Part shown: piece after piece, positions 44,253-56,678 of the stretch | Position numbering within the stretch: the stretch's first letter is position 1 | How the letters are laid out: every line of letters starts with the position of its first letter | From: Triglochin maritima | Lineage: Eukaryota; Streptophyta; Magnoliopsida; Alismatales; Juncaginaceae | Length of the DNA: 64,000 bases | Direction of reading: 5' to 3' | Assembly (NCBI GenBank): GCA_963682175.1 | Contig: OY821771.1 | Coordinates: forward strand, 30,090,201 to 30,154,200 | Made by a program: the position numbers and the translations under genes | The notes under the pieces: model-generated | The model's input: the letters and a program-made list of their open reading frames with translations, nothing else | Told to the model about the DNA's origin: nothing | The model's database searches: none

Positions 44253-45034
44253 GTCGAGCAATGTCCTGTTCCTCCTTTCGGATACCCCATTCCATTGAGG
44301 TGTACCGGGAGGGGTGAGTTGAGGTACAATACCGAACTCCTTTAGGTATGAGTCAAATTCGGCACTTAAGTACTCACCTCCACGATCCATTCGTAGAGAC
44401 TTGATTTTCTTGTCGAGTTGGTTCTCTACTTCATTGTTGAATTCTTTGAACTTGTCAAAGGACTCACTTTTGTTTCTCATTAGATAAACATAGCCATAAC
44501 GACTATAATCATCCGTGAACGTAATGAAGTACCTAAAACCATCTCGTGCACTAGTACTCATTGGACCACATACATCAGAATGTATCAAATCCAACAAGCC
44601 ACACGCCCTTGGACCTTTCTTCTTGAAAGGCTTTTTGGTCATTTTTTCCATTAAACATGGTTGGCACGTCTCCAATGATTTAAAATCAAGTAGACCAAGA
44701 AGGTTAGCTTCTTGCAATTTCTTGATGCGCTTTTCATTTATGTGACCAATACGATAGTGCCACAAGAGAGTATCATTCTCGTGAGTGGTCTTAAGTCTTT
44801 TGTTATTGATATTAAAGATTTGTTTATTATTCAATTCAAGCAAATAGAGACCATTCCTTATGAATGCATTTGCATAGAAAACACCATTCTTCGATATAGA
44901 CAAGCAAGAATTTGAAATATTTATATTGAAATTATCCATATCTAAGCATGATACAGAAATAATGTTCTTGCTAATCGAAGGCACATAATAAACATTCTTT
45001 AGACATAAATTTAAACTACTACGTAATTGAAGCA
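44253..45034 (-). pseudogene. Captured integrase segment inside X 5' LTR
   Basis: This copies 39885-40664 of the same element with few differences and in the same orientation (LQLRSSLNLCLKNVYYVP through NGVSERRNRTLLDM). The LTR resumes on both sides without loss. The junctions carry CATCACAT on each side. It keeps one open frame of 263 residues, with an Arg (NRTLLDM) where the pol copy has Met. It is a duplication, not an independent gene. Confidence 0.85.
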
Positions 45035-46041
45035 TCACATATGAATTTAATTTAGATTCTTATTATGTTATTAATCACACATGTTCACCACATGTGTCAT
45101 ATTTTATACATGAAACCCGACACACCTTATGACCTCAAAATCCCCATTTCTTGTTTCCCAGATTTTTGGTGTGACCTATGGGAGGATCTAAACTAAGTTG
45201 GCAGTGATATATCACAAGCTATAAGCGGTATCTAGCTGCACATTTTAACTCCCAATTAGTTAGATGTCTTAATTCCACTCGAACCAAAACCCGATCCATT
45301 TAGTGATGGAGTGCACCACTTGTGTCCGTCCCTTGCCTCATGATGTTAAGAATACACACAAAGTAGTATTGTGTCATCTTTGTATTAGTATTCATTTCTT
45401 GATCTCTTTAAGCTAGTTATAAATATGTGACTTAACTCAAATCACATTGTGCACATTATAACTTTGTTTTATCAAGGGGCCCACTAATATCATCACTCAA
45501 TTAAGACGGGCAATGATAATCTTTTGACTAACTATCTTCTCCAACAAAAGTCGTACTTAACCAACCAATGCCTTTACACTACACTCATCGATAGCTCAAG
45601 ACACTAGTCTAATTAAGCAATTCTTAAGTGATCGGATATAAGTCTCATATCAAAGGACCAAAGACACAGTAAAACATCAATGACACAGAAAACACAATTC
45701 TATAATATTTTACTCATTAGGTCTATTCAGTATACAAAAGTAATATGTTCCTTTTTTGTGTACCCGTGTTGTCACTCACTTGTGGAGCTACAATGATCTA
45801 TGACCAACACGACAATCTTAACTCGGTAATTAATGTCCCATGTTAATTACCATGATTGCGAATATCTTTTGTTTTATGTAAACCAATATCTTTTAGAGCT
45901 CTATGGTTAAGGACCAAGAGTCTCTTCCTTAACACTTCTAAACAACGAATAACATAAACAAGGAACAAAATGATTTCTCATTCAATTCATAATAATTGAC
46001 ATTTAAAAGTAAAACTTTTAGAACACATTCCCTTCAGAACC

Positions 46042-46330
46042 AACATATGATGTGCATTCTAATTCCCACCACTACGTAAGGTAACATCTGACAACCGATA
46101 CTCCTAAAAAAGAGTCCTCAACGTTCAACACTCTTGCAGTTTATTTCTCAATATCCTCGTCATATTCATACAACTTGTCGTAACAAAACTTCACAAATTT
46201 TATTATGTATCAAGGATTTAAGCCCATGTCAAACTTCACTTTCATTTTTAAAGCCATAGAAAAGAAATGTACATCACTGTTCTTTCAACATATTATCAAT
46301 AAAACACATCTCCTTCAAGTTATCACATCA
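46042..46330 (-). pseudogene. hAT transposase (RICESLEEPER-like), middle part
   Basis: On the minus strand the reading is NSDVHFFSMALKMKVKFD, then, after a stop, IIKFVKFCYDKLYEYDEDIEK. It matches in form the region of hAT transposases just before the dimerisation domain, which is found at 35451-35000 on the other side of copia X. Sequence further right (to about 46600) may hold more degraded hAT, but I cannot read it with confidence. Confidence 0.55.
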
Positions 46331-47039
46331 ATCTAATTATTTCAATCCATATAAGGATCTCTGAAGCTTCGTTAAACAAATTTCCCATGAATTTTTATAT
46401 GCTTCAGACACTATAAATCTTTCAAAGATTTACATAAATTTCATTAGCTAATGTGGCATATAAGGCTATAACAACTTCCATTAGAAGTATATCAATATTT
46501 TCAGTCCACACACCGAGCCTAGGGAATCATTAGTGAAAGTTAATTAAGGACTTAAGTGAAAGACATGGAGAACCTTAACATCCTCAAGTGATACATCATG
46601 TAAAGTCCATTAAGATTCTTGTTTGTATTTTTTTCTTTTTGGAGAATAAAGAGTTAAAAATTGGTTGGTGTTTAATTCTCTCAGAGTTTGGTTTCGTACA
46701 TCATTGTCTATGAGGACTTACAGTATCTCGTACACCTTTCCCCAAATCTTCACATAGGGAGATCCCTACCACCCGTGTAACGAGAGTTTGGTCCGTGCAT
46801 CCCAAGTCAGATGACTCGAAAGCTCCAGGCACTAAGTCCCGTCGGACCTAATTTCCCGAGTGAAAGGATTCGTACGAGAAGAGAGAACACCACACTTAAT
46901 TATTATTACTTATCTATATGGAAACCAAAACCCGTACACTTAAGGTTTCACAACAGGAGTTCAAAGCTCCCTAGCTTCAACAAACTTTGTTATACTAACA
47001 GACACAAATTATTCAACTCTCTAGGTTTAGGGTAGATTT
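46331..47039. other. Unassigned relic sequence
   Basis: No clear coding match, LTR border or repeat was seen. The small plus-strand open frame at 46811-47035 has no recognisable domain. Confidence 0.3.
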
Positions 47040-47958
47040 CTTTATTCGTTTTGAGTACTGAAACCCTATGATTACTCTCCCCCAAGGGAAAATCGGGGTG
47101 CATCCTTAAGACTACATAAGACCTAAACCCGATGTTCAAGATATCCTAATGCATCATGTGTAAGTCAATTTTGGAAGCTTCTCTTTTGATTATCTCAAAA
47201 TAGTTTTCCATATGCTAAACACATGCAAAACCTACAAAACCTTTTCTTTCGCAAACACATGAAGATTTTGAAAGAAATAGAAAATTTAAAGCACTAGGCA
47301 AGCAAAAGATTACAATTCACCCAAGGATCATGGTATACAGCACACTATCACGACCCTAACAAAGTAAGCAAAAGAAAATGAAAATGAAAGACAAACAAAA
47401 TTATGTACACATGTAAAGAACGCCCCACACTTACTTCATACATTGTTCTCAATGAATGTGAGTATCATACTACATGGATTGATGCATGAAAAAGAAAAGA
47501 TTCCAACAATGTGAAGCGTAAATGAAAGTTCATGGTTATCTTAATGGACATAAACCCGAATTTCCCAAAACCCATGAGATACTTTAAAGGGAATACAAAT
47601 ACGTTAACAAATGGGGCCAAAATACACTAGGGTTGGGGCCCACAACAACCAATGCTCACTTATGGGGTCTTTTGTTCCTTTTTTTCATTTTTAATCAAAA
47701 AACAAGATATATACACCAACGAAGATATTCTCATAATCATTTAATCAAGAAACATCTAATGATAACATTGAGTCATGCGGACCAGAGATCTGCCATGATG
47801 GGCCCACTTCATTGGTTCTCTGAGATGTCGTGAAGGGTGAAAGGTCAAAACTGAAAGGCCCGAACCCCTCATGGTATCGGATGTGTGTAGGCAACGTGAA
47901 TGAGTGGAGTTGTGTTGCCTCACTAGGGTTTAGTTTCTCGTCGAGCAAAACCTTCCAA
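47040..47958 (-). other. 3' non-coding part of gypsy relic
   Basis: On the minus strand the sequence includes AAGTAAGTGTGGGGCG near 47430, a phrase common in the long 3' untranslated part of Tat/Athila-type elements. No RT, RNase H or integrase is present between the protease region and this stretch. Confidence 0.4.
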
Positions 47959-49560
47959 TCAATAGGCGGGTGCTTGCATCAGGATGAGTTCCTCGGGCTC
48001 ATTCGTGTGATGTGACACACCTATCGCACTAAGTATGGGGCTTCTCCCCAAATTGACCAGTAAGGACCACCCGACCTCCTTTATATTATGAAGCATAAAC
48101 TCGGTCGTAGGTGGGTCCTTGTTGGTGACAAGATGAAGCTCATGAGGCTCAATGGCAATGAGACATGGGGTAAAGATACCTTCTGTTATGGGCATATGAT
48201 GAGGTGTGTCCCTCTCACTAACAGGCTCAACTGAATCATCCAACAAACACTCCCTTTGTGTATTCATGTTTGCTGTCAGCTCACTCTTTTGAATTGCGAA
48301 GATAGGCAATGAATTTTCGTTGGGAGCACAAACATTCTCAATGGGTTGCGTTGGTGTTGGGGGAGTTTGTTGATTTTGTGGTACTTTCTCTAATTGGCGG
48401 ATGAGGTTGAGATTTAATGGTTGGTCCAAGGGTTCATATTGCTTATCAGAGTTGAACACAAAAAACTCGGCACTCATGTTACCGAATGAGAGCTTCGTGG
48501 GACCTTTCTACAATTAATTTAGGCGTTTGAGGTTGCCAGAAATGGTCTACCCAAAATCAAGGGTATTTGAGTGTGGGTGTTCGCAACAGGGTTGGTATCG
48601 CTGATGACAAAATCTATTGGAAATATAAAATCTCCAACTTTGATGAGCACATCCTCAATAATCCCCTTTGGAACACGAATGGATTTATCCACTAGTTGGA
48701 GGGTGGTCTTAGTTGGTTTCAATTCTCCCAAGTTCAACTGTTGATAAACAGAAGATGGGAGGAGGTTGATCGTTGATCCTAAATCAGGCAATACGTTCCT
48801 CAGACACGATAGTTGACTCAAATTGGTATGATCCAGCTCGACCGCAAGACCTGGTGGCTCTCTGATGGTGTCCCACTCAAGGGTGCGTTTAACCATTAAT
48901 TCAAAAATATATAATGCCTTATCAATAGATTTCATTTGGAAATCACCCTAACACATCGACTCAAATAATGTGCATGTGTTATAGTTGAGGGCACTACAGG
49001 AGAAGGTTGTTGAACCTCTCAAAGAAAGCATGAAGCGATTCGGTCTCAGACTGATACATCTATTGCGTCTCTTTGGGGGAAGAATCTCTTCAAAAAGACG
49101 GTCACAAAGTCATCCCATGACCGAATGGAGTTTACTGGGAAGCTATACATCCATTTCTTCTCATTATCCTTCAATGCGAAAGAAATCATCCTCAATCGGA
49201 CAGAATCCTCATCAAGTTGTTGAAGCTTGAACATTGAGCATACCTCCTCCAATTCACGTAAAAAGATATATGAATCCTTCTTATTGGTTGTGAAGGTAGG
49301 AAACATGTTCACATATTGAGGTTTTAATTCATAATTGTTCCCACGTGCAGGCCGGGGAACTATGCAAGACGGCTGCACGGCCCGAATAGGATGGGACCGC
49401 TCCCACAAAGATATTAGTCGATCCCTTTGAGCTATGGGTAGTGGTACTCCCATAACTCGAACTTGACCGAGACCCTCTTCCTCCCGAGTCGGAGGAGGAG
49501 GAGATGTTCTATGTGGTGGTGGGAGTGGGCCAAGGTAATCCATGTATGGAACCCGATCTC
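47959..49560 (-). pseudogene. Tat/Athila-like gypsy gag and protease, without RT or integrase
   Basis: On the minus strand, gag reads DSYIFLRELEEVCSMFKLQQ, RMISFALKDNEKKWMYSFP and WDDFVTVFLKRFFPQRDA (49290-49060). The retropepsin-like protease follows at 48935-48519: DLGSTINLLPSSVYQQLNLG (usual DLGAS altered to DLGST), then VPKGIIEDVLIKVGDFIFPI, then IPLILGRPFLAT. A further open frame at 48477-47959 has no domain I recognise. A frameshift separates gag and protease. The expected RT, RNase H and integrase (about 2.5 kb) are absent. Confidence 0.75.
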
Positions 49561-50455
49561 CCCGACCTCCAAGAGACGACGTGCCCTTTTATTCCAAGGG
49601 AGCTCAAGGCTGAGAGGGATGATCACCTAGACCATCCATCTCAACAATTTGATTAACTCTCTCAAGCCGAGCACCCTCACCAAAATGAGTCTAACCTCTC
49701 ATAAATGCGCTCGAGCTCGACTCAACAACCACACACAACTAGAAGGTGTAATTAAAGGGGAGACTAAATGATAGAAGTAGAGGAGAAGGTGACTCAGATG
49801 AGAGCAAAAGAAGCTTAAAGCAAGTGTGGGTAGAGGGATTGGAAAGAAGCGTAAGCTACCAACACGACTCAAACAAACCTAAGGCTAACTATAGGACCTT
49901 AGGTTAGACGACGCCTAACCACGACTCCTGAATGCCTCACCTCCCTCAACCGAAGGTCACAAAGCCGAATGAGAAAGTCAAGACCCGGAGGTCCCAAAAG
50001 TCTCAATGCAATTAAGCAAACAACGATGTTCAGGCCATGACGTCGAGAATGTGATTGTCTCCTAAGTGCGCCCGAAGTCCTTAGGGATGATGTCTACTTG
50101 ATTTTAATTAGGACTTCAAATTAGTCTGATTTTTGAGGCAAAGGAAGGGGTGATGAAATTCCCCACCTTATCTTATATGGGACAACCTCTCCTTAGTAGC
50201 GTTTTAAGTCTTAATCTAGCAATCAACTCTCCAAACAAATGCTCACCTCACACTTGTCCCAATCCACCTTACTAACTAATGCATGTTGTAACCATGCATG
50301 AATGAGAGAACGGGTGCATGTACCTCACGCCAGTGATCGACAACAAAAAGGTAGCCAAAATAAAGATGAATATGTGCAAGGTGTACAAATGATGCATGAC
50401 CTAGATGACAATCAATCTAATCCTTTGCTTTGAGATTTAAGGTCCAAGTTGTATT
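49561..50455 (-). other. Gypsy untranslated leader
   Basis: There is no coding evidence beyond a few in-frame codons upstream of gag. The position between gag and the LTR boundary at 50456 fits a long 5' leader. The expected GGCGCC-type primer-binding phrase next to the LTR was not found. Confidence 0.45.
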
Positions 50456-50865
50456 CAGTAATAACCACAAGTGCACGGTGTTGGTGAAGACGTGACAAAT
50501 ACGGGTCGGTCCACAGAGAGTTGTGAGTGTTGTTGTGACTACCACACTCGAATGGGCAATGAGAAATACATGAAGAGATTTAGGCTAAGTTAACTAAAAC
50601 TAAACTAAGCAACTAACAAAGCAAGATGAAATTCAGTAAAGAAAAACCCTAAGGGGTGGAGAGTGTGTACACATGTAATAAGGTGGTGAATAATACATTC
50701 AATAAGGCACAAATATAGATAGTGTTATCATGCATGGGAAGTGTCTGCCAAAACCCATCAAGTTAAGTATTCTTATTTAAGCAAACAAGCATACAATCAC
50801 ATTCATCACAAATTGCATAAGATAACATTAATTCTAATTCTTTATTACATGTATAAACAATATCT
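50456..50865 (-). repeat. Partial LTR, Tat/Athila-like
   Basis: It begins with AACCACAAGTGCACGG and ACGGGTCGGTCC, as at 26455 and 57560, which is the 3' end of this LTR type read on the plus strand. It is cut at 50865 by the X-family LTR. Confidence 0.55.
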
Positions 50866-52788
50866 TGTAGGATTTCATGCCCTTATGTATGTATATATTT
50901 TAAAAAAAATATACATGCATATAATATCAATTTCCATATGTTTGACGATTTCATGTACATTATTTTATTTTTATTATAATATCATGTAATCTACATATAT
51001 ATTAAAATAAATAGAAATTGATCATACCAAAAGGTTCTCTAAAACCTTTATGAAGATTCGGAGTTTTGTTGCCCATTGAATCGTCGGTTGATTCGCCTCC
51101 AAGTGTTCACCAAACTCTAAACAAGTTTAGAGAAAAATGAGCTAGCTAATCAAGTTTAGAATCTAGCTAATAACCCTTCTAAAACTTCTGAGAATTCAAT
51201 CTCCAAAAACTTGAATAATTAAGAGAATTTTCGGATGGATTAACGAGCTAGTTAGGGAGAGAGAGAATTTTTGCATTAGTATTAACAAGGGAGGGAGGAT
51301 GGACCTATTTATAGGATTTCCTCTAACCCACATCATGTGCAAACCACTTACACATGATCCCTTATTGATCTCTCCACTTAATCACATCATGTGCAAACCA
51401 CTTACACATGATCTCTTGTTTACATCTCCACTAAACCACATCATGTTCAAACCACTTTCAACACGATCTCTTGTTTATTTTGCCACATCATCCCATAACT
51501 ACCTTTGACCAAGGTGCATTAAATCCAGTCATTAATCAGTAAAAATCTCTTATTAATACATGTAAAAGCATGATCAAACGGTTGGACTATTTTTCACTGT
51601 TTTTGACTCCACCAAATTTTAGATTAATATCCAACAAAATTTGGACTTTCGGGTTTTAGCAAAATCATATGTTATAATATTGTAAATCACATTATATCAT
51701 GTAATATATTATCATATATAATGTCAAAATATTATACCCCATAATATATATACATCTCATACGAATTTATTTATTATTCTAACCATGTCGTTTTTACGAC
51801 ATATTGATTTTATTATTTTACCACATGTATATTATTTCATAACACGTGAAACTTAATACATCATATAAAATATAAAATTATATTTTTTGTTTCCCCATTT
51901 TGTGGTGTGACCTATAGGAGGATCTAAGTTATGTTGACAATGATTTAAAACACATTATATCCTAAACTATAAGCGGTATCTAGCTACACATTATAGTTAC
52001 CCAAATAACAAAGATGTTTTGCTCACTCGAACTAAACACGATCCACTTAGTGATATGTAAAATATCACTTGTGTCTATCCCTTGCCTCATGATATTGAGA
52101 ATATTATACAAATTAAAAATGTGTCATCTTTGTATTATATATTCATTTCTTGATCTCTCAAGCTAATTATATATATGTAATTATACACAAGTTACATTGT
52201 GCACATTATAATTTCTCTTTACCAAGGGCCCCAACAATATCATAACTCAAGTCAAGAGGGGCATTGATAATCTTTTGGCATATCATCTTTTCCGGCACAA
52301 GTCATATATAACCAACTAATACCGTTATCACCATACTCATTGATAGATTTTGATAATAATCAAAGCATACACTCCTTATGGGAAAAGATATAGGTCTCAT
52401 ATCTTAGGATTCAAAGACACAATGAAACATTAATGCCAAAAACATAATTCTATAATGTTTCATTTGTTAGGTCAATTCAATATATGAAAGAAACATTTTT
52501 CATTTCATATACTCATGTTGTTAAATATTTGTAAAGTTACAATATCTCTCTTAACCAACATGACAATCTTATCTCGGTGATTAATGTTCCATGTTAATCA
52601 CCATGATTGTGAATTACTTTTGATTTATGTAAACCATTATCTTTTAGAGCTTTACGGTTAAGGACCAAGATCCTCTTCTTTAACTCTTCAAAAAGACGAA
52701 TACATTAATCAATGAACAAAATGTTCAATACATTCAATTCATAATAAAAGACAAATAAAAGTAAAACTTTTAGAACACATTCCTCTCA
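50866..52788 (-). repeat. X-family 3' LTR (diverged subfamily) with 54-bp tandem repeats
   Basis: The segment runs TGTAGGATTTC to CATTCCTCTCA, followed by the family polypurine tract at 52789. It aligns with the other X LTRs, but the region upstream of its minus-strand TATA (CTATAAATAGG, near 51308) has three 54-bp units starting at 51331, 51385 and 51439. These contain ATCATGTG...CACATGAT and take the place of the CGGTCGACCG array. Confidence 0.75.
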
Positions 52789-52859
52789 ATCTCCCACTTG
52801 TTATCAAAGTTTTCTTTCACATACATTCTTAATGTATAAAACTATAATAACTAGGGTAA

Positions 52860-53497
52860 CCCTTTCATTCACTCGTCAAGCCACTCTACATGGTTCTTCA
52901 ACCCCATGGACTCGAAATGCATTTCGCCTTTGGCTTGGGATAAGGGTTTGGTGAATGGATTAGTTGTGTTGTTGTTAGTGTCCACCCATAATAAATTTAT
53001 TTTGCCTTCGTCAATGAAGTCACGGGTGACAAAGAGTCACATTGTGATGGGATCTAAGAACATCGATTTGCGAGATAGACACACTATTATCGCCAAATAG
53101 CTCTTTGGGTCCTTCGCTCGAATGTACTACTCCAACCACTTCAAGGAACTACCTAATCCACACTCCTTCCTTGCTCGCTTCAGTGATAGCCATCACTTCA
53201 GAAGCGGTTGTTGACTCAGCAGTAGTGGTTTGCTTCCAGCAACGCCAACTAACGACTCCACTATTCAGAAGTACGATGTATCCTGACCTATCATCGGGAT
53301 CACTCATAAAACTTGCGGCCGAATAGCCCTCAGGTAGTAGCTCCTTTTGTCCTCCATAAACAAGAAACTTATCTTTGGTCCGGTTAAGGTACCTTAGAAT
53401 ATTCTTGACCGTAGTCCAATGATCAGGACCTGCGTTGGATTGGTGACGACTTGTCACGCTTAAAGCATACGAGGCATTAGGTCTTGTGCATATCATC
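52860..53497 (-). pseudogene. Copia RNase H fragment of truncated X-family element
   Basis: On the minus strand: AMICTRPNASYALSVTSRHQ, then VKNILRYLNRTKDKFLVYGG, then KQTTTAESTTASEVMAITEA, and the tail near 52900. It matches the RNase H of element X (37610-38260) closely. It ends abruptly at 53497 inside the RT-RNase H boundary, where LTR-like sequence of another type begins. Confidence 0.8.
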
Positions 53498-56435
53498 GCA
53501 AGCTTATGGTATGTTTGTATGATTGGTTCGGGAAAGGTTCCTTGTCGGTCGATCATGTGCGACTCACCGGGTAGGTGCGCATTTTTTTAAGCATGATTGG
53601 TTCAGCATGGGTGTGAGTGGGTGAAGTGGTTTGTGAGCTGGGCTTGGGCCGAGGTGAGTTGGCGTGGCTTTTAGGGGTGCATTAGTGTGTTTGAATGCAA
53701 ATTATTGCATGCATTTGAATAGTGCTAATTTTGGTATGCATTGAGGTGGATTGAATAGTCTTGATGACTATTGATGGAGGCGCATTGTTTGCAAACAAAT
53801 AGGGCCTCTCCCAGCCGTCCCCTCCCCTACCCCATCTCTCCCTCACACACACCACCCTCAGGCCACTCTTCCCTCCCTCTCTGGCATGCTGGTGGGCTGA
53901 TCTCCGGCGAGCTTGGTAGAGCAACGTCTAGTGCAACTTTTGTGCAGCTAGAAGAGGAGTTGGTGGGCAGAATCTCTGGCTAAGCTCAGGCATTCTTATT
54001 GCAGATCATGTATGCTCCTAGCCTTTTAGTGTAAGAGGAAGTAGCGGGGGTGTTGGACTAAGTTTTGTCCAGCACCAGTGGGTTGATCTCCGGCGAGCTT
54101 GGTAGAGCAACGTCTAGTGCAACTTTTGTGCGGCTAGAAGAGGAGTTGGTGGGCAGAATCTCCGGCTAAGCTCAGGTATTCTTCTTGAAGATCAGGTATG
54201 CTCCTAGCCCTTTAGTGTAAGAGGAAGTAGGGTGTTGTTGGACGGAGTTTGGTCCAGCACCAGTGGGCTGGCTGGTCTGAAGTTTAGGGTTGTGCTGGTG
54301 GAGTTCTACCCAATTGGGTGGACTGTGGTGCATGCTCTAGACTTCATTGGCTGGTTGGGCATCCATCCCATCAGCACCATCCTTGCCTCATGTTTCCCTT
54401 AGTGGATGATTGAAGAAACCGGAAGGGAGGAGGCTGGGCTGTGGGGAGCACGTCGGGAAAGGGTGGTTGCATGCAGGCTTGCATGATGTGCAGCCCTTTC
54501 CTTGTCACTTGAGTTGTGATGTTTAATTATTTCATGATGGTGTTCTAACTTCTTGTAATATGCGATCTTTCTATGGTATGTTACTGATTTTAGATCAGAT
54601 GATCTTGCATGACTTCGTGACTTGTTATTTTGATAGTTTCGTGAATTATCACTGATTTCATATCTTATATCTATGCGTGATCTAGCTATTATGTCCAAAT
54701 AATATTGCATGTATCGATTTGAATGTTAAGATGAGGTTATCATGTCTGATTTCATTCCAGTAATGACTAATCCATGTATATGCTCTTATTTGTAAACTCT
54801 CTAAGATATATTCATTACACCCCATCTGAGCATAACTTGCATATTTGAATCTAAATGTTCATGCAATCGGTAGAATTGATTTGTGTTGATTGCTTGAATT
54901 AGTAATCTAGTTTGATTTCATTCCAGCAGTAACATGCCTTGTATATGATCTGATTTCCATATACCCCTTATTTATCTTGTTATACTCTCACATGAAAACG
55001 AATCAGAACTCATCCATGATTTATGCAACTCACCTTATGATTTATAGTATAGTGCAACTTTGTATGCACATATTTCAATATATAGATCTGTCTGGACCGT
55101 GAGATCAGAAGCATATTTCATTAAGTTATGTTACTGATTATATACTCGTGCATGGCCATATCATCTCTGAACATGTTTAGAGTTGTAAGAAATAACGTGC
55201 ATATGGTCTGAAATGGGAATGTTCTTGCTATATAATGCTTGTAGCATTTATTGTGATACCTCTGACTGTTGCTCATGTTCTATCCTTCATTTCATGTATA
55301 TATGCTTCTGATGTGATGTATTGTCATGTGGTTATGTTGTGATCATGCATGACCCTTAAGATATCAGACTTTATAACATCCTCATCATGACCTGTAGATG
55401 ACTTAATTAGCTGTTATGTTGATTTATCGATCCGGTTGGGATTGGTTGCTGTTGTGAATGCATTTTGATCCCTGATTTGGGATGTTTTGATTCTGATTTT
55501 GTTTTGAGCTGTGAGGAGGGTATTCTTATATCCTTCCTTGACCTTGTTCTGGACCCTGTAGCTACACTAGATTATAGAGGCTTAAGTAGTTTACATTGCA
55601 TATAATCTGATAAGTAATTATGGGCACATTCTATTTCTGGGCCGACGAGCCACGGGTGGGTCCTCTAGCTTCAGAGGACATTCACACAAGACCTCTATGT
55701 GGAGGCCAGGTGTAAGATAAGTCATGGACATGCGCGCTGTCATTCTGTCTCTGGTTAGATGTTCCCAAGTTTGTGATGACACCGTGTAGGTTTATTTCCA
55801 CGATTTGGGGTGTCTATCCGGTGTACCGCTTTGTGCTAAGTGGTGGGTCACTATCTAGTGACCCACTTCTGTTCTGACCAGCATGGCTGGTGTTATGTTT
55901 CCTTTTAGAGGAATTTGCTCGTGTGCGCCCGACGAGTGTGGTTGTTCGAGTCGTAACCTTCTGTTGCATTTTGTGCTTTTCTGTTGTGTTTCTGATGCTT
56001 TTGTCTTAGTTAGACTTAGTGTGTATTTCTGAAAATGATTGGCTGGGGCATACTGGGTTTTCTTTATTGAAAAATTACGGATATGTTAATACGGTGCTTT
56101 CAGGTACTTAGGTTCCTACAGGGAGGGTTGAACGAGTTGTTGAAGATTCTGTATACGATGGACATGTCGACCAGAGTCTGCAGTTATCTTTACTTCCGTT
56201 TATATTAATGTATTTCCCTTTTTAAATTTGAGCGTTGTTATGAATCTTTTCATACATGGATATTCAGTTGTTTCAGTTGTTTTATATGTCAGCTATCCAT
56301 GTATGTTTTTCTATCTTGTCAAGTCAGTCTATTTGTCAGTCTATTGTAACTCCTTCGGTCGTTGCAGAGGTCTCTGATCGCAACACAAGTATCCCTCTCC
56401 CAGTGTGCATACCCGCGAGATCAGGGGACATTACA
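53498..56435 (+). repeat. Large LTR-like sequence, possibly Tekay/Del type
   Basis: There is no coding content. A C-rich stretch and two tandem units of about 186 bp (53892-54263) are followed by a long AT-rich part. Then comes a GGGCCGACGAGCCACGGGTG section at 55638 and an end reading GGGGACATTACA at 56435, similar to the 3' end of Tekay LTRs. The left border is unclear and no target duplication was found, so calling this one LTR is tentative. Confidence 0.35.
53892..54263 (+). repeat. Tandem duplication, about 186-bp unit, two copies
   Basis: Units start at 53892 and 54078 with GTGGGCTGATCTCCGGCGAG and its one-change copy. A third start (GTGGGCTGG) is at 54263. The copies share long blocks such as GAGCAACGTCTAGTGCAACT. 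Confidence 0.8.
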
Positions 56436-56678
56436 AGGTCCCTCTGGATTTCATCTAAGCCCTTCCTGATTCGTAGATGGGTCCTTGCGCATGACAAACA
56501 TGTCCAATTTGCTTCATTTGAGTCATTTCTTCTTGCATTTCAATAATTTTCTCTTACTTTCTCTTATATATTACATAACACCTGAAACACCATAAATAAC
56601 GCTCGAGTAGCACAAAATTACAGTAAAATAAAGGATATATATAGTTTGAAAGTGATGTATGATAGGCTACTAATCACA
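56436..56678 (-). repeat. LTR fragment, Tat/Athila-like (5' end)
   Basis: Read on the minus strand it starts TGTGATTAGTAGCC at 56678. It is an inverted match to 62988-63245, sharing ATCCTTTATTTTA, GTGCTACTCGAG, GTGTTTCAGG and GAGGGACCTT. Confidence 0.55.

Larger units (their letters stand above)
35457..46036 (-). mobile_element. X: Angela-like Ty1/copia retrotransposon, complete structure, decayed coding
   Basis: The 10,580-bp element has LTRs at both ends (35457-37524; 43215-46036), a polypurine tract, a primer-binding site and full-length gag-pol. Exact GAACC target duplications (35452-35456; 46037-46041) lie within a hAT transposase. The left terminus is TTAAGG where the right LTR has TGAAGG, a one-base change in the terminal dinucleotide. 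The 5' LTR is longer by about 780 bp because it holds a copy of part of the element's own integrase. Related LTRs are at 22713, 50866 and 63542. Confidence 0.9.
43215..46036 (-). repeat. X 5' LTR, carrying an insert
   Basis: The LTR runs TGAAGGATTTC to ATTCCCTTCA and matches 35457-37524. It is 2,822 bp, of which about 780 bp (44253-45034) is integrase sequence. The palindrome array is at 43857-44105. Confidence 0.9.

Noticed and set aside
44247..45038. An independent 263-residue integrase gene
   Set aside because: It is a near-identical copy of part of the X pol frame placed inside an LTR, with LTR sequence continuing on both sides.
53498..56435. AGGTC as a target duplication of the large LTR-like block
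   Set aside because: AGGTC follows the right end, but the left copy lies about 30 bp away inside conserved RNase H codons, so it does not flank the block.
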